DNA of 64,000 nucleotides from Larkinella sp965227735 (GTDB lineage: Bacteria; Bacteroidota; Bacteroidia; Cytophagales; Spirosomataceae). The stretch is from positions 868,001 to 932,000 of the forward strand of contig NZ_OZ245776.1 of the NCBI RefSeq assembly GCF_965227735.1, written 5' to 3'. Shown here piece after piece: positions 58,109 through 64,000 of the stretch. The notes under the pieces were generated by a model. That model had not been told where the DNA came from. It worked only from the letters and a program-made list of their open reading frames with translations, and did not search any database. The position numbers and the translations under genes are program-made. Positions within the stretch are counted from its first letter, which is position 1. Each line of letters begins with the position of its first letter.

Positions 58109-59005
58109 ATGCCCAAACTCGCTGCTTTTCCCAAAGCTTTTATGCAAGCCCTCTGCAAAGACGGCACGATGACGGTTTCTGAATGGATTGAACTCGCCGT
58201 CCAGCTCGACATCGACGGTCTGGAGTGGTACGCCGGTTTTCTCGAAATGGCCGACGAAGCCAACTGGTCGCGGTTTCGCCAGCAGGTCGAATCGCACGGC
58301 AAAGTGATACCGATGATGTGCTGCTCCCCGGATTTTACGCACCCCGACCCGGCGTTTCGCGCCAACGAAATTGCAAAACAGAAGCGCTGGATCGATATGA
58401 CCTACGCGCTGGGCGGTTCCTATTGCCGCGTTCTTTCCGGTCAGCGTCGCCCCGAACTCACGATCGATGAAGGCGTGAGACTGGCGGCTGAATGCATCGA
58501 AGCCTGTTTGCCCTACGCCCGCGAGCGCGGCATTACGCTCATCATCGAGAACCACTACAAAGACGATTTCTGGGAATACCCGGAATTTGCGCAAAAAATG
58601 GACGTGTTCTGCCAGTTGGTCGATGCCATTCATGACCCGAACTTTGGCGTCAATTACGATCCGAGCAACACCTTTCTGGCGGGCGAAGAACCGCTGGAAT
58701 TGCTGGCCCGCGTGGCTGATCGTGTGGTGACAATGCACGCCAGTGACCGGTTTTTGCTTTCCGGCACCATCGAAGACCTGCGCAATGAAGAGGGCGGTGC
58801 CGTGGGTTACGCCAAACGCCTGAGTCATGGCGAAATCGGCAAGGGATTGAATGATTATGATGCTATTTTTACGATCTTGAAGGGCGTTGGCTTCGACAGT
58901 TGGATCAGCATCGAAGACGGTGTTGATGGCATGGCGCAATTGGAGCGCAGCGTAGCGTTTCTCCGGCGAAAAATGGCGGAATACTGGCCGGAATCGGTGG
59001 ATTAA
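58109..59005 (+). CDS. TIM-barrel sugar isomerase/epimerase
   Basis: 298 residues. The xylose-isomerase-like (AP endonuclease 2-type) fold is indicated by IENHYKDDF (metal Glu), GVNYDPSNTF (Asp), MHASD (His) and SIEDG (Glu), in the right order for a dimetal site. An N-terminal region LDIDGLEWYAGF matches family edges. Members isomerise or epimerise keto sugars, inososes (IolE/IolI) or xylulose/hexulose phosphates. It follows the SDR gene (family-D repeat between them). Together with the HPS-like and Zn-dehydrogenase genes it could form the epimerisation step of a sugar-acid route. The beta-helix gene starts 43 nt downstream. Confidence 0.88.
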   Translation: MPKLAAFPKAFMQALCKDGTMTVSEWIELAVQLDIDGLEWYAGFLEMADEANWSRFRQQVESHGKVIPMMCCSPDFTHPDPAFRANEIAKQKRWIDMTYALGGSYCRVLSGQRRPELTIDEGVRLAAECIEACLPYARERGITLIIENHYKDDFWEYPEFAQKMDVFCQLVDAIHDPNFGVNYDPSNTFLAGEEPLELLARVADRVVTMHASDRFLLSGTIEDLRNEEGGAVGYAKRLSHGEIGKGLNDYDAIFTILKGVGFDSWISIEDGVDGMAQLERSVAFLRRKMAEYWPESVD

Positions 59006-59048
59006 GGCTCAAAATCGGGTAGCGGTTTTTACTACAAATCAACGCTTT

Positions 59049-61388
59049 ATGACCAACTGGATTGGGCTTTTTCTCTGCTTTCAGGTGATGACCGTCCGGG
59101 CGCAAACCCGGTTTTACGTCGCTCCGTCGGGAAAAGACGCCAATCCCGGAACGATGGCTTTGCCGTTGGCCACGGTGTCGAAAGCGTTGGAAAAAGTAAA
59201 AACCGCTCCGCAAAATACCGTTCAGATCTTTCTGCGGAAAGGCACCTATTATGTAGCCGAAACCGTAGTCATCAGGCCGGAAACCGTGAACGGAAAAAGT
59301 CTGACGATCAGTGCTTTTCCGAATGAAACGGTTCAAATCAGCGGAGGTCGAAAACTGACGCTTCGCTGGCAGAAAACCGGTGCAACGACCTGGACCGCCC
59401 GCGTTGACGGACCGGTTTTCGAGCAAGTATTTCTCAACGGGAAAAAGCAGATTCTGGCCCGTTATCCAAACTATGACGCCAACGCGCGGGTCTTCAACGG
59501 CACGGCTGCCGACGCCCTGAGTGAACAGCGGATCAGCCGGTGGAAGTCGCCCGAAGGCGGTTTTATTCATGCGCTCCACCAGGGCGAATGGGGCGATTTT
59601 CATTACCGGATTACCGGAAAATCGGGCGGACAACTGCAACAGGAAGGCGGCTGGCAGAACAATCGTCCCGCTCCGCTGCACAAGTCGGAGCGGTTTGTCG
59701 AGAATATTTTCGAAGAACTGGACGCGCCGGGCGAATGGTTTTACGACCAAAAGACGCACCTTCTCCATCTGATTCCGCCCGCTGGTGTCAATCCGGAAAC
59801 CGCCACTGTGGAGGTTTCTCACTTGAAAAGCCTGATCGAATTGAGGGGAGCAACGGAAAAACCGCTGCAACAGATTCGCATTCAGGGCATCCGGTTTGTC
59901 AATGCGGAACGGACGTTCATGGAACCGTATGAGCCGCTGCTACGGAGCGACTGGATGCTGTACCGGGGTGCTGCGGTGCATCTGGAGAATACCGAAAACT
60001 GCCGGATCGAAGACTGCGAATTTGCCGATCTGGGGGGAAATGCGCTGATTTTGAGTCGCTACAACCGAAAATCGGCCGTCGAAGGCTGTCATTTTCACCA
60101 CATCGGAGCGAGTGCCATCAGCTTCGTGGGCGATTCGTCGGCGGTTCGTTCGCCCGCTTTTCGGTATGAAAAGTTTGTCCCATACGGCCGGATGGATTTG
60201 ACACCGGGGCCAAAAAATAACCGGTTTCCGTCCGAATGCGTGGCGGCTGATAATCTCATTCACGACATCGGGCAAATCGAAAAACAGTCGGCGGGGGTGG
60301 AAATCGCGATGGCGTCCGGAATCGTTGTTCGGCACAACACAATTTATCAGGTTCCCCGCGCCGGGATCAACATCGGCGATGGCACCTGGGGCGGTCACTT
60401 GCTGGAGTTTAACGATGTCTTCGATACGGTGCTGGAAACCGGCGATCACGGTGCCTTTAACTCCTGGGGCCGCGACCGGTTCTGGCACCCCAACCGGCAG
60501 ACCATGGACAGCCTGGTGGCCGTTCATCCGGAAATGATTTTACTCGATGCCCGGAAAACCACGATCATCCGCAACAACCGGTTTCGCTGCGACCACGGCT
60601 GGGACATCGACCTCGACGACGGCAGCAGCAATTACCACATTTACAACAACGTACTATTGAACGGCGGGCTGAAATTCCGGGAAGGTTTTTACCGCATCGC
60701 CGAAAATAATATTCTGATTAACAACTCGTTTCACCCGCACGTCTGGTTTGCCAACAGCGGTGACGTCTTCCGAAAAAACATCGTCATGCGGCCCTACGCG
60801 CCCATCGGCATCAAAGACTGGGGCAAGGAAGTGGATGCGAATCTTTTTCTGGATCAACCTGCGTTAAAAAAGGCGCAAAAGGACGGGACTGACCTTCACA
60901 GCGCTTATGGCGACCCGGCTTTTGTTCAGCCTGAAAAAGGAAATTATCAGGTCAACGCCACCAGTCCGGCGCTGAAAACCGGTTTTCAGAATTTCCCGAT
61001 GAACCAGTTTGGCATTCAAAAACCGGCTTTACGCGCCTTGGCACGCTCGCCCAGGCTGCCGGTTTTGCTGGACAGCCGGTTTGAAGAATCGGTGCAGGAA
61101 ATGAACTGGCTGGGGGCTTCCCTCCGCAACGTGCGCGGTTTGGGCGACCGCTCGGCTTTCGGTTTACCGGACGAAAACGGCGTCATCGTGGTGACCATTC
61201 CTAAAGGAAGTCTTCTCGAAACATCGGGGCTGAAACCCGGCGACGTGATCCGAACGGCGAATCAGGAAGAAACGCCCAATGTGGGCCGACTGGTCGCGAT
61301 TCAGCAACAGGTCAATTGGATGGGCCGTCTCGATATAACGGTGATTCGAAACCAGCAAATGGTGAAACTAGCGGTACCGCTGAAATAG
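59049..61388 (+). CDS. Secreted right-handed beta-helix protein with C-terminal PDZ domain
   Basis: 779 residues with a signal peptide (FLCFQVMTVRAQ). Near the N-terminus the DUF1565-like stretch FYVAPSGKDANPGTMALPLATVSKAL is typical of parallel beta-helix carbohydrate-active proteins. A long right-handed beta-helix follows (about 230-640, e.g. GNALILSRYN, IVVRHNTIYQ, IIRNNRFRCD, IYNNVLLNGGL). The last ~90 residues form a PDZ-like domain (GVIVVTIPKGSLLETSGLKPGDVIRTANQ). This helix-plus-PDZ fusion is uncommon. Probably a polysaccharide lyase/hydrolase-like or scaffold protein on the cell surface; active-site residues could not be identified. Its stop codon lies inside the fold-back repeat that follows. 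Confidence 0.82.
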   Translation: MTNWIGLFLCFQVMTVRAQTRFYVAPSGKDANPGTMALPLATVSKALEKVKTAPQNTVQIFLRKGTYYVAETVVIRPETVNGKSLTISAFPNETVQISGGRKLTLRWQKTGATTWTARVDGPVFEQVFLNGKKQILARYPNYDANARVFNGTAADALSEQRISRWKSPEGGFIHALHQGEWGDFHYRITGKSGGQLQQEGGWQNNRPAPLHKSERFVENIFEELDAPGEWFYDQKTHLLHLIPPAGVNPETATVEVSHLKSLIELRGATEKPLQQIRIQGIRFVNAERTFMEPYEPLLRSDWMLYRGAAVHLENTENCRIEDCEFADLGGNALILSRYNRKSAVEGCHFHHIGASAISFVGDSSAVRSPAFRYEKFVPYGRMDLTPGPKNNRFPSECVAADNLIHDIGQIEKQSAGVEIAMASGIVVRHNTIYQVPRAGINIGDGTWGGHLLEFNDVFDTVLETGDHGAFNSWGRDRFWHPNRQTMDSLVAVHPEMILLDARKTTIIRNNRFRCDHGWDIDLDDGSSNYHIYNNVLLNGGLKFREGFYRIAENNILINNSFHPHVWFANSGDVFRKNIVMRPYAPIGIKDWGKEVDANLFLDQPALKKAQKDGTDLHSAYGDPAFVQPEKGNYQVNATSPALKTGFQNFPMNQFGIQKPALRALARSPRLPVLLDSRFEESVQEMNWLGASLRNVRGLGDRSAFGLPDENGVIVVTIPKGSLLETSGLKPGDVIRTANQEETPNVGRLVAIQQQVNWMGRLDITVIRNQQMVKLAVPLK

Positions 61389-61636
61389 CCCAAAGGGCTT
61401 CTATACACTAGCCCCGCACACCGTGCGGGGGGCGGTGTTCCAACGGACCCATCCCAATGAATGGTGATACGCGGTTGGGATAATCACGTCGATTGGTATA
61501 CGCGTCAATGGATACACACGGTTCACCCAATCCCAATGAATGGCGATACGTGGTTGGAACAATCAACAATGATGGGTGTGCGTGGATAAACCCCGCACGG
61601 TGTGCGGGGCTAGTGTATGGAAGCCCTTCGGGCTAT
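61385..61636. repeat. Large fold-back repeat (family H) with internal direct repeats
   Basis: Arms 61385-61430 and 61591-61636 are complementary at 44 of 46 positions (CTAGCCCCGCACACCGTGCG core). Between them, two direct copies of a 36-bp unit (61451-61486 and 61530-61565; 32/36 identical; ATCCCAATGAATGG...GGTTGG) lie in the loop. The left arm contains the beta-helix TAG stop (61386-61388), and the right arm ends 3 nt before the queG stop. Convergent genes share this structure. Confidence 0.9.
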
Positions 61637-61639
61637 GGC

Positions 61640-62578
61640 CTATTCGCCCGTTTTCACAAACGTGATATTCCGTTTCAATCCTTCGAGTTTCGTCCGTTTA
61701 ACGGCCGACCGGCGAAAAATCTCCTGAAAAATATCCTGCGTTATTTCTTCCCAATCGGTTCTTGTAAATTCCGCCAAAGTCGGATTGGGGTCGAAAGCCG
61801 GGGTGGTGTGTGGGCGGGAAAACCGGTTCCAGGGGCATACATCCTGACAAATGTCGCAGCCGAAAATCCAGTTTTCAAATTTCCCTTTGACCTCGTCCGG
61901 GATGGCGTCTTTTAGTTCGATGGTAAAATAGGAAATGCACTTGCTGCCATCCACAACGTACGGATCGGTAATGGCGTCGGTCGGACACGCGTCGATGCAG
62001 CGGGTGCAGGTGCCGCAGTAATCAGCCATGGGGCCATCGGCTTCCAGTTCCAGATCCAGAATCAGTTCGCCGATGAAGACAAAGCTGCCCATGTCGCGGG
62101 TGATCAGGTTGGTGTGTTTGCCGACCCAGCCCAGCCCGCTGCGTTTGGCCCAAACTTTGTCCATCACCGGGGCCGAATCGACAAAAAACCGCCCGTTGAC
62201 ATCGCCGATTTCTTCATGGACATACGCCAGTAATTCCTTCAGCTTATCCTTGATCACAAAATGATAATCCGTGCCGTACGCGTATTTCGAGATTTTGTAA
62301 CCGCCTTCCTCCTGCGCTACGGTTTTTTCGGGGTAGTAATTCAGCAAAACCGTCACCACCGACTTCGCGCCGTCCACCAGAAGCCGGGGATCGAGCCGTT
62401 TGTCGAAGTGGTTCGCCATATATCCCATCTTGCCGTGCATCTGCCGGTTGAGCCAAGCTTCCAGCCGGGGGGCTTCTTCTTCCAGAAATTCGGCGTTGGA
62501 AACTCCGCAGAAATCGAAGCCCAGTTCAGCAGCTTTGGCTTTGAGCAAGCGGGTGTGTTTTTGAATCACTGAAATCAT
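61640..62578 (-). CDS. queG: Epoxyqueuosine reductase QueG
   Basis: 312 residues. Two [4Fe-4S] ligand clusters are clear: CGTCTRCIDACPTDAI and CDICQDVCPWN. The N-terminal cobalamin-binding region is typical of QueG (FDFCGVSNAEFLEEE, KSVVTVLLNYYP). The protein reduces epoxyqueuosine in tRNA to queuosine, the last step of that wobble-base modification (Asp, Asn, His, Tyr tRNAs). Housekeeping, unlike the accessory genes to its left. A TAAATTTG -7 box lies upstream at 62652-62659. It is convergent with the beta-helix gene and divergent from grpE. Confidence 0.95.
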   Translation of the reverse strand: MISVIQKHTRLLKAKAAELGFDFCGVSNAEFLEEEAPRLEAWLNRQMHGKMGYMANHFDKRLDPRLLVDGAKSVVTVLLNYYPEKTVAQEEGGYKISKYAYGTDYHFVIKDKLKELLAYVHEEIGDVNGRFFVDSAPVMDKVWAKRSGLGWVGKHTNLITRDMGSFVFIGELILDLELEADGPMADYCGTCTRCIDACPTDAITDPYVVDGSKCISYFTIELKDAIPDEVKGKFENWIFGCDICQDVCPWNRFSRPHTTPAFDPNPTLAEFTRTDWEEITQDIFQEIFRRSAVKRTKLEGLKRNITFVKTGE

Positions 62579-62651
62579 AGTCGGCTGAACCCAAGGCCCT
62601 ATTTCCGGGGTTTTATCCGTACCGAAGCTGACACTTTACCGGGTTTTCTGT

Positions 62652-62659
62652 CAAATTTA
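62652..62659 (-). promoter_or_regulatory. Predicted -7 box for queG
   Basis: On the minus strand this reads TAAATTTG, an exact match to TAnnTTTG. It lies about 74 nt upstream of the queG start. No clear -33 element was seen. Confidence 0.35.
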
Positions 62660-62770
62660 ACAGGCTCGGGCCACGAATAAAAATGCCATCTTGTCAGTAT
62701 TCTGAAAATTGGCAACTAATTTGCGACTTTCTCGGGTACTATGTGGTGGCGACGAAATACAACCAAGCGT

Positions 62771-63370
62771 ATGGAAAATAAAGAAACTTTGAATAGCGAA
62801 GAGCAGGAAACAACGCAGCAACCTGACAATACCGCCCATGAAGCCAGTGTCGTTTCGGAAGCTCCGACTGACAATACGTCGGACGACGTCGAATCCGCTG
62901 CAACGGGCGAACAGGTGATTACCGAATTCGATAAAGTTAGTGTCGAACTGACTGATTTAAAGGATAAATACCTGCGGCTGTATGCCGATTTTGAAAATTT
63001 CCGCCGGCGCACAGCCAAAGAGAAGATCGACCTGATCTCCAACGCCAACGAGGGATTGCTGGTGGCCCTGCTGCCGGTTCTCGACGATTTCGAACGGGCG
63101 CTGAAATCGGCCGAAAACACATCGGATGTCGAAGCACTAAAAGCCGGAGTGAAACTGATCTTCAATAAATTTTATAAAGTTCTGGAATCCAAAGGCGTGA
63201 AGCCGATGGACTCGCTGGGCCAGGTTTTCAACCCGGATCTGCACGAGGCCATTACCCAGTTTCCGGCTCCCAGCGATGATCTGAAAGGAAAAATCATGGA
63301 CGAAACGGAAAAAGGATACCTCCTGAATGACAAGGTGATCCGGTTTGCGAAAGTGATTTTAGGCTCCTGA
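62771..63370 (+). CDS. grpE: Nucleotide exchange factor GrpE
   Basis: 199 residues from ATG 62771 (MENKETLNSEEQ); a start at 62741 would add ten non-typical residues. The acidic, disordered N-terminus (about 1-60) is followed by a long coiled coil and the GrpE signature: YLRLYADFENFRRRTAKE, LLVALLPVLDDFERAL, KGVKPMDSLGQVFNPDLHEAI and the C-terminal beta segment ending VIRFAKVILGS. GrpE releases ADP from DnaK so that the chaperone can reload. dnaJ follows after 88 nt containing a strong hairpin. No sigma-32-like site or CIRCE element (TTAGCACTC) was seen upstream. Confidence 0.96.
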   Translation: MENKETLNSEEQETTQQPDNTAHEASVVSEAPTDNTSDDVESAATGEQVITEFDKVSVELTDLKDKYLRLYADFENFRRRTAKEKIDLISNANEGLLVALLPVLDDFERALKSAENTSDVEALKAGVKLIFNKFYKVLESKGVKPMDSLGQVFNPDLHEAITQFPAPSDDLKGKIMDETEKGYLLNDKVIRFAKVILGS

Positions 63371-63388
63371 ACGATGACGATAAGCTAG

Positions 63389-63445
63389 AACGAGTAGACT
63401 GAACAGGACGGCACCCGCCCCTCCCCGTTCAGTCTACTCGTTTTT
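63389..63445 (+). terminator. Strong hairpin between grpE and dnaJ
   Basis: A 16-bp perfect stem (AACGAGTAGACTGAAC at 63389-63404 with its complement at 63427-63442), a 22-nt loop and a TTTTT run directly after. It has the form of an intrinsic terminator located between grpE and dnaJ, so it may attenuate or uncouple dnaJ. Confidence 0.8.
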
Positions 63446-63458
63446 CAACGAACAATAC

Positions 63459-64000
63459 ATGGCTACGAAACGAGATTATTACGAAGTATTAGGGGTCGAC
63501 AAAAACGCTACGCCGGAAGAGGTCAAAAAAGCCTACCGGAAAATGGCGATCAAACACCACCCCGACAAAAATCCGGACGATCCCACCGCCGAAGACAAGT
63601 TCAAGGAAGCCGCCGAAGCTTACGATGTGTTGAGCGATCCGCAGAAAAAGGCGCGGTATGACCAGTTTGGTCATCAGGGCATGAACGGCGCGGGCGGTGG
63701 TGGCCAGTCGATGGACGACATTTTCTCGCAGTTCGGCGATATTTTCGGCGACGACAGTCCCTTTGGCAGTTTCTTCGGCCGGGGTGGTCAGCAGCAGGGT
63801 CGGCGCGTCCGGCGCGGTTCGGATTTGCGGATCAAACTGAAGCTGAACCTGCAGGAAATCGCCAATGGAGTTGAGAAAAAAATCAAGGTAAAACGCCACG
63901 TTTCCTGTACGACCTGTGGGGGTAACGGCTCTAAAAACGGCACCGCCGTCACGACCTGTAACACCTGTAACGGTTCGGGTCAGGTTCGGAAAGTAGTCAA
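63459..64000 (+). CDS. dnaJ: Chaperone DnaJ, N-terminal part (runs off window)
   Basis: 180 residues are visible and the frame is still open at the window end. The J domain (1-70) has DYYEVLGV, the HPD motif in HHPDKN and YDVLSDPQKKARYDQFG. A glycine/phenylalanine-rich linker (about 75-110) follows, then the start of the zinc-finger region (CTTCGGNGSKNG, CNTCNGSG, i.e. CxxCxGxG repeats), as in type I DnaJ. It delivers clients to DnaK and stimulates its ATPase. It follows grpE, with a terminator-like hairpin between the genes. Confidence 0.96.
   Translation, partial: MATKRDYYEVLGVDKNATPEEVKKAYRKMAIKHHPDKNPDDPTAEDKFKEAAEAYDVLSDPQKKARYDQFGHQGMNGAGGGGQSMDDIFSQFGDIFGDDSPFGSFFGRGGQQQGRRVRRGSDLRIKLKLNLQEIANGVEKKIKVKRHVSCTTCGGNGSKNGTAVTTCNTCNGSGQVRKVV

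Overview
The window looks like a chromosomal segment of a Bacteroidota bacterium of the order Cytophagales, probably Spirosoma/Larkinella-like. This rests on two SusC/SusD pairs preceded by an ECF sigma factor and a FecR anti-sigma factor, a type IX secretion C-terminal domain, Bacteroidota-type -7 boxes (TAnnTTTG) and many Cys-type lipoproteins. The genus is an inference. No tRNA, rRNA, CRISPR array, transposase or phage gene was seen.

Layout. (1) 1-6.4 kb, minus strand: three related secreted propeller/helical-toroid proteins (one cut by the window edge) around a ChbG/YdjC-type deacetylase. (2) 6.6-26.2 kb, plus strand: a purple-acid-phosphatase-like enzyme, ECF sigma, FecR, two tandem SusC-SusD pairs, a neutral-ceramidase-fold protein, a PqaA-like alpha/beta hydrolase, a second purple-acid-phosphatase-like lipoprotein and a glycerophosphodiester phosphodiesterase. 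This looks like a nutrient-acquisition locus weighted towards phosphoesters and lipids rather than ordinary glycans. (3) 26.4-32 kb: a T9SS-secreted repeat protein, an AAC(6')-like acetyltransferase, an orphan histidine kinase and a polytopic membrane protein of unknown family. (4) 32-49.8 kb: a StrS-type aminotransferase, two paralogous glycosidase-like secreted proteins, a XylR-type AraC regulator, an FHS-family sugar transporter, a GH20 hexosaminidase, a NagX/HGSNAT-like membrane protein, two calcineurin-like phosphoesterases and a sialidase-fold protein. The core resembles amino-sugar use. (5) 50-61.4 kb: a catabolic cluster with methylmalonate-semialdehyde dehydrogenase, class III aminotransferase, Gfo/Idh oxidoreductase, HpcH/HpaI aldolase, HPS/KGPDC-type enzyme, Zn alcohol dehydrogenase, SDR, TIM-barrel isomerase and a beta-helix/PDZ secreted protein. 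(6) 61.6-64 kb: housekeeping genes queG, grpE and dnaJ (cut by the window edge).

The most unusual DNA-level feature is a dense population of long intergenic fold-back repeats (arms of 16-47 bp, several perfect). They belong to at least eight sequence families, nearly all lie within about 20 nt of a stop codon, and some are nested inside one another. Several unrelated families share a CATCCGG core in the hairpin apex, and one nested copy is flanked by a target-duplication-like repeat. This suggests several families of non-autonomous palindromic elements that settle at gene 3' ends and probably act as terminators.

Functionally, the window reads as an accessory region of secreted hydrolases, outer-membrane importers, dedicated regulators and a cytoplasmic oxidoreductase/aldolase set, with conserved core genes at its right edge. 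Substrates cannot be fixed from sequence alone. Organophosphate/lipid (left half) and amino-sugar, inositol-like or keto-acid-sugar (right half) are the best readings.
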